Shown: positions 9,258 to 18,136 of the stretch, one piece after another
Position numbering within the stretch: position 1 is the first letter of the stretch
Layout: each line of letters begins with the position of its first letter
Assembly (NCBI GenBank): GCA_026387935.1
Contig: JAPLKU010000012.1
Coordinates: forward strand, 62,001-126,000
Direction of reading: 5' to 3'
Length of the DNA stretch: 64,000 nt
Origin: Gemmatimonadota bacterium
GTDB taxonomy: Bacteria > Gemmatimonadota > Gemmatimonadetes > Gemmatimonadales > Gemmatimonadaceae
Notes under the pieces: generated by a model
The model's input: the letters and a program-made list of their open reading frames with translations, nothing else
Database searches by the model: none
Told to the model about the DNA's origin: nothing
Translations under genes and position numbers: made by a program

Positions 9258-10376
9258 GTGAACGTCTTCTTCGCTGGCGGAGGCACGGGCGGCCACCTCT
9301 ATCCGGCGCTGGCGATTGCGCGGGCCATGGTCCGCCGAGACCCGTCCGTGAAGGCGCATTTCATTGGCGCGCAACGCGGCATTGAACGCGACGTGCTGCC
9401 CACCACTGAGTTTCCATTCACGCTTGTGGACGCCCATCCGTTCTACCGCGGCCGCGCGATCTGGAAAAACGTTCGCACAGTCGCCGGTGGTCTCTCCGCA
9501 TGGCGCGACGTTGGCGCGCTGGCTCGAGAGTTTGCGCCGTCGCTGATCGTTGGCACGGGTGGCTACGCGAGCGGTGTCGCGCTGGCCTGGTCGGCGCTGC
9601 ATCGCCTCCCGATTGTGCAGCACATCGGCGACAGCTATCCCGGCGCGACCGCTCGCTTCTTTGCTCGCTATTCCGCGGAGGCCTACCTCGGCTATCCCGA
9701 AGCCGAGCGGCTGCTGCCGCACCGCGGCTGCGTGTATCGCGATACGGGAAATCCAATCGAACCGCCGCCGCAGATTCGGCCCGCAAGCGCCGAGGCGAAA
9801 GCGAAATTCGGTTTTCCTCCATCGGCGAAGGTGCTGCTGGTGTTCGGTGGAAGTCAGGGCGCTCGTGCGCTCAATCAGGCCACCGCGGCGTTCATCGAGC
9901 ACGGTTTGCCGTCGTCGCTCTGCGTGATCTGGGCGACGGGGAAGGCGAACTACGATCTGTACAAGAACCTCGATCGTGCCGACGTGCGGGTGATACCGTA
10001 TCTGGCGCCCATCGCCAATGCCTACGCCGCCGCCGACGTTGCGCTCGTGCGCGGTGGAATGATGGGAACGTCGGAACTCTGCGCCTGGGGTGTGCCGATG
10101 CTCATCTGTCCGCTGCCGAGCGCGGCGCACGATCATCAAACGTCCAACGCGCTCACGCTGGAGGCCGCCGGTGCGGCAATCCATCTGCCTCAATCTGCGT
10201 TGAGCGCTGAGCGGGTGTGCGCAGAAGTGATGAACCTGCTCGACCATCGCGGCCGTCTCGACGGTCTCCGCGACCGCGCGCTTGCCCGCGCACGTCCGCG
10301 TGCTGCCGATGACATCGCTGCGCACATTTTCGCGCTCGCCACTAGCAACCAGCGGAGCGCTCGTGCCGCTCATTGA
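9258..10376 (+). CDS. murG: Lipid II synthase MurG
   Basis: Peripheral inner-membrane GT28 glycosyltransferase that adds GlcNAc to lipid I to make lipid II. The frame is open back into ftsW, but GTG 9258 is chosen because it places the family N-terminus VNVFFAGGGTGGHLYPA right at the start, giving 372 residues. The GGGTGGH loop (7-13) binds the lipid-linked acceptor, and GGSQGARALN starts the C-terminal UDP-GlcNAc domain. It begins 10 bases after ftsW and overlaps murC by 14 bases. Confidence 0.94.
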   Translation: MNVFFAGGGTGGHLYPALAIARAMVRRDPSVKAHFIGAQRGIERDVLPTTEFPFTLVDAHPFYRGRAIWKNVRTVAGGLSAWRDVGALAREFAPSLIVGTGGYASGVALAWSALHRLPIVQHIGDSYPGATARFFARYSAEAYLGYPEAERLLPHRGCVYRDTGNPIEPPPQIRPASAEAKAKFGFPPSAKVLLVFGGSQGARALNQATAAFIEHGLPSSLCVIWATGKANYDLYKNLDRADVRVIPYLAPIANAYAAADVALVRGGMMGTSELCAWGVPMLICPLPSAAHDHQTSNALTLEAAGAAIHLPQSALSAERVCAEVMNLLDHRGRLDGLRDRALARARPRAADDIAAHIFALATSNQRSARAAH

Positions 10377-11748
10377 TCCCAAGGATCCGCGCCACGTCCA
10401 TTTCATGGGCATTGCCGGCGCGGGCATGAGTGCGCTCGCCGAGCTGTGTGTGCGGCGCGGAACGGTTGTGACGGGCTGCGACAACAACCCTGCTGGCGCC
10501 GGGGACCTCATGCGGCTCGGCATCGCAGCGCAGCGGGGTCACGACGTGCAGCACCTTGAAGGGCATCGCGCGCTGGTCGTGACCTCGGCCATTCCAAAGG
10601 ACCATCCCGAGATTGCCCGCGCGCACGCACTGGGGATTCCGGTCATTCGTCGCGCCGAGGCACTCGCAGAAGCGACAAGTGGCGGCGACCGGCTCGTCGC
10701 CGTTGCTGGTACACATGGCAAGTCGACGACAACGGTGATGGTCACCGAAGCGCTGAAGGGCGCCGCGATCGACGCGACCGGCGTGGTTGGTGCGCGTGTG
10801 AGAAGTTGGAACGGGAATCTCAGCGCCGGCGCTGACCAGGTGTTCGTTGTCGAAGCCGACGAGTACGACCGGTCATTTCTCGCGCTGCAGCCGCAGGTGG
10901 CGGTAGTCACCAACATCGAAGCGGACCATCTCGACATCTACAAGGATCTCGATGATATCCGCGCGACCTTTGCGACGTTCGCCGCGCGCGCGCGCTGGCT
11001 GGTAATCTGCGCCGACGATCACTGGGCCAATCTCCTGCCGTCGCCGCCGACCGCTGAGGTGATTCGGTACGGCATTGCAAGCCCGGACGCGCGAATGGTC
11101 GCGAAGAACATTTCGTCCGCGGACGGCGGCTCGGCGTTCGATGTGGTGTTTGACGGCAAGGAAGTCGGACGTGTGGTGCTCTCCGTGCCTGGCGCGCACA
11201 ACGTGCGCAATGCGCTCGCGGCGATTGCCGTCGGCGTCGGGTCGTGGGGGGCGTCGGTCGAGATGCTCGCGCGCGGGCTCTCCAACTTTCGCGGCGTCGA
11301 GCGGCGCTTCGAACGGCTGGGCGACGGTGCAGGCGTCACGGTCGTCGATGACTACGCGCATCATCCGACGGAAATTCACGCGACGCTCGCCGCCGCGCGA
11401 CTGGCATTCCCCGGGCGCCGAATTATCGCGGCATTCCAGCCGCACCTCTTTTCGCGAACGAAAGATTTCGCTGGTGAGTTTGCCGAAGCGCTGACGGCCG
11501 CCGATGGCTGTTGGCTCGCCGACATCTATCCCGCGCGCGAACAGCCCGTGCCTGGCGTGACCAGCGGGCTGATTGCCGACGCCATGACGACATCCGGCAA
11601 ATCGCCCGCGTGGACTGGTCCACGAGCCGAAATGGCTGCGGCGCTCGCAGCGTCAACCCGGTCCGGAGACGTGGTGCTCACGATCGGCGCTGGTGACGTC
11701 ACCAAGACCGGGCCCGAACTCCTCGCACGACTGCGGGCTCAGGCATGA
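10363..11748 (+). CDS. murC: UDP-MurNAc:L-alanine ligase MurC
   Basis: First Mur ligase, adding L-alanine to UDP-MurNAc; 461 residues from GTG 10363. This start is preferred because it gives the family N-terminus (VHFMGIAGAGMSALAEL, about 12-28), whereas an earlier start would run deep into murG. The P-loop GTHGKSTTT is at 116-124 and the EADEYDRSFL block follows. C-terminal DDYAHHPTEI and FQPHLFSRT are strongly MurC-like. murB does not follow it, as it does in many dcw clusters. The stop overlaps ftsQ by 4 bases. Confidence 0.95.
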   Translation: MPLIDPKDPRHVHFMGIAGAGMSALAELCVRRGTVVTGCDNNPAGAGDLMRLGIAAQRGHDVQHLEGHRALVVTSAIPKDHPEIARAHALGIPVIRRAEALAEATSGGDRLVAVAGTHGKSTTTVMVTEALKGAAIDATGVVGARVRSWNGNLSAGADQVFVVEADEYDRSFLALQPQVAVVTNIEADHLDIYKDLDDIRATFATFAARARWLVICADDHWANLLPSPPTAEVIRYGIASPDARMVAKNISSADGGSAFDVVFDGKEVGRVVLSVPGAHNVRNALAAIAVGVGSWGASVEMLARGLSNFRGVERRFERLGDGAGVTVVDDYAHHPTEIHATLAAARLAFPGRRIIAAFQPHLFSRTKDFAGEFAEALTAADGCWLADIYPAREQPVPGVTSGLIADAMTTSGKSPAWTGPRAEMAAALAASTRSGDVVLTIGAGDVTKTGPELLARLRAQA

Positions 11749-12524
11749 GCGACGAGGACGGAAAGGGGATGGGTTCGGCCGACGGAGGGGAACGGGCGAC
11801 GGGACTGTCCCTTCGGCCCCCTGCAGTCCCGAAGTGGAAGAAGCGCACGCGCGCCATCGGCATTCTGGTCGGCGGGCTCGCGCTTTTCTCGTCGCCCTGG
11901 TGGTATCGACCGATTTTGTCGCAGCTGAGTTTCTTCCGCGTGCGCCGCGTAGAGGTCGTAGGTGCACGTTACGCAAACCCCGATGAGATCGTTTCGCGTT
12001 TGAGGGTAGACTCGACGGCGTCCATCTGGGACGACGCCGGGCCGCTGGAAGAACGGGTCAAGCGGCATCCATCGGTGCGCGAGGTGCGCATCACGCGGAG
12101 GCTGCCGGGCACCCTCGTTGTGCAGGTGACGGAGAATCCGCCGGTTGCGCTGGTCGAGGCAGCGGGCGGACTGGTGACGGTGGATCAGGCGGGGCGCACG
12201 CTTCCCGTGGATCCCACCTCCGCCGACGTCGACCTGCCCGTGCTGCGGAGTCGCGATACCCTCGCGCTCCGTCTGCTCGGAGAGGTACGGGAGGTACTGC
12301 CGACGCTCTTCGCCCGCATCGGCGACGTGCGCCGGACGCCGGCCGGGGACTTGGCGATTCGGTTGAACGCGCCGAGTGCTCGTCTGGTACTCGCATCGCC
12401 CGACCTCTCGGTAGACCGTTTGTCAGAGATCATTCCCGTCGAGTTGGACCTGGCGCGGCGCAAGGCCGTTGCCACTGAACTCGATTTGCGTTTCCGAGAT
12501 CAAGTCATCGCCAGACTTCCATAG
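11745..12524 (+). CDS. ftsQ: Cell division protein FtsQ
   Basis: Bitopic division protein of 259 residues. It has a cytoplasmic tail of about 36 residues, one membrane segment (about 37-55), and a POTRA domain (about 64-132) opening with FRVRRVEVVGARY and including ITRRLPGTLVVQVTE. The FtsQ C-terminal beta domain follows. In the family it links early and late divisome proteins and binds FtsL/FtsB. The position between murC and ftsA agrees. The ATG overlaps the murC stop by 4 bases. Confidence 0.9.
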   Translation: MSDEDGKGMGSADGGERATGLSLRPPAVPKWKKRTRAIGILVGGLALFSSPWWYRPILSQLSFFRVRRVEVVGARYANPDEIVSRLRVDSTASIWDDAGPLEERVKRHPSVREVRITRRLPGTLVVQVTENPPVALVEAAGGLVTVDQAGRTLPVDPTSADVDLPVLRSRDTLALRLLGEVREVLPTLFARIGDVRRTPAGDLAIRLNAPSARLVLASPDLSVDRLSEIIPVELDLARRKAVATELDLRFRDQVIARLP

Positions 12525-12530
12525 AAAGCC

Positions 12531-13799
12531 ATGAGCAATACGGAAAACCTCGTCGCCGGACTCGACATCGGCTCAGCCAAGACTACGGCGGTCATCGCTG
12601 AGGTCGTGGGTGATCTGCCCAAGCATCCGACGGTCAATATTCTCGGCGTGGGGCAGGCGCGCACGACCGGCATGCGCCGCAATGTCGTCGCTGACATCGA
12701 AGAGTCCACGCGTTCCATCATGAAGGCGATGGAAGACGCTGAGCGAATGGCGGGAGCGAAGGTCACGACGGTGTACGCTGGCATCGCAGGCGAACATGTG
12801 CAGGCGATGACCTCGACCGGCATTGCGTCGGTCACCGGCTCTGAAATCACCAAATCCGATGTCGATCGCGCCAACTCCGTCGCACGCGCGCAGTCCATTC
12901 CGCAGGATCGCGAACTGATTCACGCGATTCCACAGGAGTATTCGGTCGACAAGAACCAAGGCATTCGCGACCCGATCGGGATGATCGGAACGCGGCTCGA
13001 AACTGAGATGTATCTCGTCACGATCGGCTCAAGCCCGGCGATGAATCTGCGGAAGGCCGTCGAGCGAGCTGGCTACAAGGTGGGCGAGCTCGTGCTCGAG
13101 CCGTTGGCCTCTGCGCTGGCCGTCCTGACCGATGATGAAAAAGAACTCGGCGTGTGCCTGGTCGAGATGGGGGCGGGCACCACCGACGTCGCCGTCTTTC
13201 ACGAGGGGAAGATTCGCCACCTGGGCACGATCGGCTTGGGCGGCGTCAACGTGACCAGCGATATCGTCCATGGCCTCGGTGTGACCCAGGCCGATGCCGA
13301 ACGGCTCAAGGAGCAGTATGGCTGCGTCTACGAGCCCATCGTGGACCGCGCCGAGATCATCAAGCTGCCGAGCACGGTTGCGCAGGGCGATCGCGAGATT
13401 CCGCGAGAACTGTTGGCGCACATCATGCATCAGCGCACGTCCGAAGTCTTCGAGATGGTCGCCCGCGAGGTGCAGCAGGCCGGGTACATCAAGAAGCTCG
13501 CAGCGGGTGTGGTGGTCACCGGTGGTGCGGCTGCCCAGCCGGGGACGGCAGAGCTGGCGAGCGACATCTTCGGAACGGGTGCGCGCATCGGGCTGCCGGG
13601 CGAGTTTCTGGGCGGCCTCGCCGACAACGTGGCGCAGGCGCGCTTCTCAACTGTGGTCGGCCTGGTCCAGTACGGAGCCCATCGGGTGGCGCTCGGCGGG
13701 GCGGTCTCGAAGGGGAAGCGGCTCTCGATGTCCGGCGCGGCGCCGTCCATGGACAAGCTTGCCGGTCGGGTCAAGACGTGGCTTCAGGACTTCTTCTAG
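12531..13799 (+). CDS. ftsA: Cell division protein FtsA
   Basis: Actin-fold ATPase that tethers FtsZ filaments to the membrane; 422 residues. The phosphate-binding loop LDIGSAKTTAVIAE is at about 10-23, and the family's SHS2 (1C) insertion follows with IPQEYSVD near 140. EMGAGTTDVAVF (phosphate 2) and the GGAAAQPG adenosine segment are present. The last residues, LAGRVKTWLQDFF, form a plausible amphipathic membrane-targeting helix. It starts 6 bases after ftsQ and is followed by a strong terminator. Confidence 0.95.
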   Translation: MSNTENLVAGLDIGSAKTTAVIAEVVGDLPKHPTVNILGVGQARTTGMRRNVVADIEESTRSIMKAMEDAERMAGAKVTTVYAGIAGEHVQAMTSTGIASVTGSEITKSDVDRANSVARAQSIPQDRELIHAIPQEYSVDKNQGIRDPIGMIGTRLETEMYLVTIGSSPAMNLRKAVERAGYKVGELVLEPLASALAVLTDDEKELGVCLVEMGAGTTDVAVFHEGKIRHLGTIGLGGVNVTSDIVHGLGVTQADAERLKEQYGCVYEPIVDRAEIIKLPSTVAQGDREIPRELLAHIMHQRTSEVFEMVAREVQQAGYIKKLAAGVVVTGGAAAQPGTAELASDIFGTGARIGLPGEFLGGLADNVAQARFSTVVGLVQYGAHRVALGGAVSKGKRLSMSGAAPSMDKLAGRVKTWLQDFF

Positions 13800-13858
13800 G
13801 TTGCGTGCACCCTAGCCGGCGTGTGCCGCAGGGACTCCAAATCACATCTGTTTCAGAC

Positions 13859-13905
13859 GACGCGCGGTGTGGATAATCCATCCACTTCGCGCGTCTGTGC
13901 TTTTT
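13859..13905 (+). terminator. Compound hairpin terminator after ftsA
   Basis: An 8-bp outer stem (GACGCGCG with CGCGCGTC) encloses a 2x2 internal loop, a 6-bp inner stem (GTGGAT with ATCCAC) and a 5-base loop. Five Ts follow at 13901-13905. This is a good intrinsic terminator 60 bases after the ftsA stop. It predicts that ftsZ needs its own promoter or depends on readthrough. Confidence 0.8.
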
Positions 13906-14041
13906 GCCCCGTTCGCTCGTCACTACTTCGAATAGGCGTCTACGTCAACTCGGTACGCTGCACGCGGTGCTCGGTTCTTGCTGTTGCCGTAGCAGTCGGC
14001 GCGCTATCATTCTCGACCTTCACATCTGCAACAACGGGCCA
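13906..14041 (+). promoter_or_regulatory. ftsZ leader/promoter region
   Basis: This stretch between the terminator and the ftsZ ATG has no convincing gene. A possible -10 is TATCAT near 14004-14009; the nearest -35-like TTGCCG is only 15 bases upstream, so the pair is weak. No clear Shine-Dalgarno sequence precedes the ftsZ ATG. A promoter here is inferred mainly from the terminator just upstream. Confidence 0.35.
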
Positions 14042-15256
14042 ATGAGCATTTTTGAGTTTGAGGACACCCCGACGCAAAGCGCCCGCATGAAGGTCGTCGG
14101 CGTCGGTGGCGGTGGCGGCAATGCCGTCAATCGCATGATCGACGAGGCCTTAAGCGGTGTGGAGTTCATCTCCGTCAACACCGATGCGCAGGCCCTCCTC
14201 AGCTCGAAGTCCGACGTCAAAATCCAGATTGGCAAGAAGCTCACCCGCGGTCTCGGCGCCGGCGCCCGCCCGGAAATCGGACGTCAGGCGATCGACGAGG
14301 ACCGCGAAGAAGTCAGCCGGGTGCTGGGCAATGCCTACCTCGTTTTTGTCACCTGCGGCATGGGTGGCGGCACGGGCACCGGCGCGGCACCGATCATCTG
14401 TGAGCTCGCACGGGAAGCCGGCGCGCTGACCGTCGGTATCGTCACGAAGCCATTCCTCTTCGAAGGCCGGAAGCGCATTCGCCAGGCCGAGGAAGGGATT
14501 ATCGAAATGAGCAAGTACGTGGACACGATGATCATCGTGCCCAACGAGCGGCTCCTCGCGGTGGTGGGGAAGAACATCCCATTTCAGGATGCCCTCAAGA
14601 AGGCCGATGAGGTGCTCCTGCACGCCACGAGCGGCATTTCAAACATCATTTCGGGCGTCGGCATGATCAATGTCGACTACGCCGATGTGCGCACCGTCAT
14701 GAAGGATGGCGGCGCCGCACTCATGGGCACGGGCATTGGCCGCGGCGAAGACCGCGCCATGATCGCCGCTCGCGAGGCGATTTCCAGCCCGCTCCTCGAC
14801 AACGTCCAGATCGCCGGCGCGACCGGCGTCTTGCTTAATGTCACCGGCGGGCCGGACCTGACGCTCGGTGAAGTCACCGCTATTGCCGATGTCATTCATG
14901 ATGCGGCCGGTGACGACGCAGAAATCATTTTCGGTGCGGTGCAGGAGCCCTCCATGCAGGGCGAAATCCGCGTCACCGTTGTCGCGACTGGCTTTGCCCG
15001 TCCGAATGTCATTTCACGCCCCGACTCGTATCGCACGCCGGGCAATCGCACGCCGGTGCCAAGCGGCGGCACGCCAGTCATTCCGATTGATGGCGCCCGT
15101 TCGCGCCCCGTGATCGGGAGCGCGTTCTCAGGAGGCCAAGGTGGTGGCAGCGCCGTGCCCGCCATGCGTCGCTCGACACCAGTTCCCGAACGCCGCCCGC
15201 AGCCCGACATGGATGATCTTGAGATCCCGACGTTCATTCGTCGGCAGATGGACTGA
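14042..15256 (+). CDS. ftsZ: Cell division GTPase FtsZ
   Basis: Tubulin-like GTPase forming the Z ring; 404 residues from ATG 14042. The frame is open upstream to 13904, but that extension is Cys/Arg-rich, unlike FtsZ, and crosses the leader. MKVVGVGGGGGNAVNRMI gives the first nucleotide contact, and the tubulin signature GGGTGTG is at 108-114. After a variable linker rich in Pro, Arg and Gly (about 330-388), the conserved C-terminal peptide DDLEIPTFIRRQ is present, which binds FtsA and other tethers. It stands alone between two terminators. Confidence 0.97.
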   Translation: MSIFEFEDTPTQSARMKVVGVGGGGGNAVNRMIDEALSGVEFISVNTDAQALLSSKSDVKIQIGKKLTRGLGAGARPEIGRQAIDEDREEVSRVLGNAYLVFVTCGMGGGTGTGAAPIICELAREAGALTVGIVTKPFLFEGRKRIRQAEEGIIEMSKYVDTMIIVPNERLLAVVGKNIPFQDALKKADEVLLHATSGISNIISGVGMINVDYADVRTVMKDGGAALMGTGIGRGEDRAMIAAREAISSPLLDNVQIAGATGVLLNVTGGPDLTLGEVTAIADVIHDAAGDDAEIIFGAVQEPSMQGEIRVTVVATGFARPNVISRPDSYRTPGNRTPVPSGGTPVIPIDGARSRPVIGSAFSGGQGGGSAVPAMRRSTPVPERRPQPDMDDLEIPTFIRRQMD

Positions 15257-15280
15257 ACGACAGAGGACAAGCTGAGTGAG

Positions 15281-15318
15281 GCGGCGGTGCGCGAACAGGC
15301 GTACCGCCGCGTACTTTT
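15281..15318 (+). terminator. Intrinsic terminator after ftsZ
   Basis: A 12-bp stem (GCGGCGGTGCGC with GCGTACCGCCGC, one G-T pair) with a GAACAG loop begins 25 bases after the ftsZ stop. A short T run at 15315-15318 follows. Confidence 0.75.
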
Positions 15319-15360
15319 CTGGGCCTGATGCTGCGCCGTCATAGTTGGCTCCCGTTTGCG

Positions 15361-15402
15361 GACTGCCTGCCGCCGACTGCCAACTGCTTACTGCCAACCG
15401 CC
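15361..15402 (+). repeat. Degenerate heptamer tandem repeat, locus 1
   Basis: Six consecutive 7-base units: GACTGCC, TGCCGCC, GACTGCC, AACTGCT, TACTGCC, AACCGCC. The consensus is roughly NACTGCC. It ends 11 bases before the ATG of the downstream membrane-protein gene. Related arrays occur at 22109-22143 and 51231-51251. Confidence 0.75.
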
Positions 15403-15413
15403 CCCCTGTCTTC

Positions 15414-17207
15414 ATGCTTTTTTGGCTCATCGCCCTCGCGCTTGGCGCCGCATTTGCCGTCGTGCAGTATCGCCTTGCCGGTGTGCCCTCCCAGTGGCGC
15501 CTGCAGGTCCTCCGGGGCGGCGTCGTTGCCATAATCGTCGCCCTGGTTCTCAACGCGCCCATCGGCTGGAGCCGTACCGTTCGCCCCTACGTGGCCGTAG
15601 ACGCCTCGGCGAGCTGGTTGGCCTCCGGAGACACCACGCTGTGGGCGCGAGCCCGCCAGGCGGCTGATTCGGTCAGTACGGACACCATTCTTCTCGTTGG
15701 CGACAGCGTCCGGGCCGGAAAGCCGCCCGCGCGGCCAACCGACGTACTTTCGCAGGTCGCGCCGCTCGTTGAGCGGGCGCTTGGCGCCGGTCGCGCAGTC
15801 GCGCTGATCACGGACGGCCGCATCGACGATCCCGAGCGTCTCAGCGAGCTTCCAAGTGGGTCGTCGGTGATTCTCATCGACGGCGGATCACGGCGTGATG
15901 CCGCGCTGGCGTCGTTTCAGGGGCCGGCGGCAGCAGTCACAGGAGATTCACTCGATTTCACCGCCGTGATTTCGGCCGGAAGTGGTGGCTCTGCCGCCGC
16001 AAAGGTGGACCTCGCGATTGATGGCGTTTCGGTTGCCGCAACGGCGATCGATTCGATGGCGCCCTTCGCCGAGCGCGAAGTGCGCTGGCGTGTACAGGCA
16101 GGCGCCAAGCCAGGGCTGCGGCTGATTCGCGTGCTGGTGTCGGCGCCGGGCGATGCGCTCGCGAGGAACGACACGCTCGTGGCCACGCTCGACGTGGCCG
16201 CAGGCGCGTCGGCGGTGTTCGCTTCGACGGCGCCTGATTTTGATGCGCGTTACGCGCTCGATGTGTTGCGGGGCACCCTCGCGGTGCCGACTCGCGGTTA
16301 CTACCGCGTGGCACCGGGGCAGTGGCGCGTGGACGGGACGCTGGCTGCCGTCCCTGAAGAAGAAGTGAAGCGGAGCCTCGGTGAGGCGCCGATCGTTGTG
16401 ATCCATGGCGACACGGCGGCCTTCGGTCCGCCGCGCGCGTTCGTGCGCGGCGCGCTCGCGTTGGTCGCGCCGCCGGTTGCCAAGGGCGACGAGTACTACC
16501 CCGGCGCGACGCCACCCTCGCCGTTGCTCCCGACCTTCTCGACGCTTCCGTGGGATTCGCTACCGCCGATCGAGGTGGGCGAAGCGCCGCGCGACGGCGA
16601 ATGGACGGCGCTCACGGCCAAGCGCGGTCGCCGGCTCGACGAACGCAAAGTGATTGTCGGCTCGATGACACCGAATCGCACGGTGATCATTCCGGCCGCA
16701 GGCATGTGGCGCTGGCGCTTTCGCGGCGGCCGCAATGCGGAAGCATTTGTGTCGTTCTGGGGTACCATTTTCGATTGGCTGGCGGGCGAAACAGTTGACC
16801 TTCGCGGTCCGCGTCCGGCGACGTCGTGGATGCGGGTGGGCGAGCCGGTGCGGTGGCGTCGCGGCGGCATGCGCGACTCCGTTGCCACGGTCGTGCTGCG
16901 CAAGCGCGGTGGGCCCAAGCCGGACTCGATTCGCCTCCGTTTCGCGTCGGGAAGCAACTACTCGGAAACGCCGCCGATGGCAGCCGGCGTGTATGCCACG
17001 AGCATCGGCACGACTGAGGGGCTCCTCGCGATCAATGAATCGAGCGAATGGATTCCGCGCCGCTCGTCAGTTCGCGCTGGCGCGATTGGCACCGCGGCGG
17101 CCGTTGGTCGCGCCCCGCAAGCGCGAACGGCCTGGTGGCTCTATGCTATCGCGCTCGCGGCGCTCTGCGCAGAATGGATCCTTCGCAGGCGAATCGGATT
17201 GCGGTAG
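15414..17207 (+). CDS. vWA/BatA-like membrane protein of unknown function
   Basis: Predicted inner-membrane protein of 597 residues from ATG 15414. It opens with two hydrophobic segments (about 2-19 and 33-51), has a large extracytoplasmic part, and ends with one membrane helix and a basic tail (WWLYAIALAALCAEWILRRR). Just after the second segment is YVAVDASASW, which resembles the D-x-S-x-S metal site of von Willebrand A domains; an ALITDGR block follows. This layout recalls BatA-like proteins. No enzyme motif was found. An upstream in-frame TTG would translate the heptamer repeat and is not preferred. It lies between ftsZ and ftsY, ending 26 bases before ftsY, but a link to division is only suggested by position. 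Confidence 0.7.
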   Translation: MLFWLIALALGAAFAVVQYRLAGVPSQWRLQVLRGGVVAIIVALVLNAPIGWSRTVRPYVAVDASASWLASGDTTLWARARQAADSVSTDTILLVGDSVRAGKPPARPTDVLSQVAPLVERALGAGRAVALITDGRIDDPERLSELPSGSSVILIDGGSRRDAALASFQGPAAAVTGDSLDFTAVISAGSGGSAAAKVDLAIDGVSVAATAIDSMAPFAEREVRWRVQAGAKPGLRLIRVLVSAPGDALARNDTLVATLDVAAGASAVFASTAPDFDARYALDVLRGTLAVPTRGYYRVAPGQWRVDGTLAAVPEEEVKRSLGEAPIVVIHGDTAAFGPPRAFVRGALALVAPPVAKGDEYYPGATPPSPLLPTFSTLPWDSLPPIEVGEAPRDGEWTALTAKRGRRLDERKVIVGSMTPNRTVIIPAAGMWRWRFRGGRNAEAFVSFWGTIFDWLAGETVDLRGPRPATSWMRVGEPVRWRRGGMRDSVATVVLRKRGGPKPDSIRLRFASGSNYSETPPMAAGVYATSIGTTEGLLAINESSEWIPRRSSVRAGAIGTAAAVGRAPQARTAWWLYAIALAALCAEWILRRRIGLR

Positions 17208-17233
17208 CGGAGTCGCACCGCAGTAGAGACATC

Positions 17234-18136
17234 GTGACCAAGCGTAGCATCTGGACCCGCCTCAAACGTTTGGCGCTGACCGACGTCATGGTCATCGCCA
17301 GGGGCGGCGTTGATGCCAAGTCGCTGGAGCAACTCGAAGACCTGTTGCTGCAGTCGGATTTCGGATCTGCCGTCACGACGTCGCTCGTTGACGGCGTGCG
17401 CCGTCGCGGCGAACGCGGCGAACTCAATACGGGCGGAGATTTCGAACGCGCGCTCGTGGACGGAGTCGCCGCGGCGCTCGAGTCCGGCCAGAGCAACACC
17501 TCGCTGGCGCGCGCAACTTCGGGTCCGACGGTCTACCTCGTGCTCGGCGTCAACGGTGCGGGGAAGACCACCTTCATCGGCAAGCTCGCCACGCGGCTGA
17601 AGCGCCAAGGGCGCTCGGTGCTCGTCGCGGCCGGAGACACCTTCCGCGCCGGGGCGGTCGATCAATTGCGCGTCTGGGCCGAGCGGAGTGGCGCCGAGTT
17701 TGTTGGCGCGGATGCCGGAGCGGATCCCGGCTCGATTGCGTGGGCGGCGATTGATGCCGCGATGGCCCGAAATATCGAGATTGCGATCATCGACACGGCC
17801 GGCCGACTGCACACGAGCGATGCGCTGATGGATGAACTCCGGAAGGTGGTGCGCGTGATCGACAAGCGGCTGCCGGGTGCGCCCCATGAGGCGTTGCTCG
17901 TGCTCGACGCGACCATCGGGCAGAACGCGATTGCCCAGGCGCGGGTGTTCTCGGCGTCCGTCCCGGTGACCGGGATCGTGTTGAACAAGCTCGATGGCAC
18001 GGCGAAAGGCGGCGTGGTGGTCGCGGTGCACGAGGCCATCGGCGCGCCGGTCAAGTTTGTCGGCGTCGGCGAAGGGGCGGATGATCTCGAACTCTTCGAC
18101 GCGAAGGCCTTCGCGCAGGGACTCTTTTCCGAGTGA
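17234..18136 (+). CDS. ftsY: Signal recognition particle receptor FtsY
   Basis: SRP-type GTPase that docks ribosome-nascent chain complexes at the inner membrane. From GTG 17234 it is 300 residues, a short NG-domain form without the long acidic A domain of E. coli. The helical N domain is about 1-95. G1 is GVNGAGKTT (105-113), DTFRAGAV precedes the central region, G3 is DTAGRLHT (187-194), and LNKLDGTAKGG is the G4 and closing loop. An ATG at 17174 would add 20 residues and overlap the upstream gene. It overlaps recG by 4 bases. Confidence 0.93.
   Translation: MTKRSIWTRLKRLALTDVMVIARGGVDAKSLEQLEDLLLQSDFGSAVTTSLVDGVRRRGERGELNTGGDFERALVDGVAAALESGQSNTSLARATSGPTVYLVLGVNGAGKTTFIGKLATRLKRQGRSVLVAAGDTFRAGAVDQLRVWAERSGAEFVGADAGADPGSIAWAAIDAAMARNIEIAIIDTAGRLHTSDALMDELRKVVRVIDKRLPGAPHEALLVLDATIGQNAIAQARVFSASVPVTGIVLNKLDGTAKGGVVVAVHEAIGAPVKFVGVGEGADDLELFDAKAFAQGLFSE

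Noticed and set aside
13904-14041. N-terminal extension of FtsZ from 13904
   Set aside because: The extension is Cys/Arg-rich and not FtsZ-like, and its start lies within the T run of the ftsA terminator.
15361-15402. Heptamer array as a CRISPR
   Set aside because: Units are only 7 bases with no spacers and no cas genes nearby.
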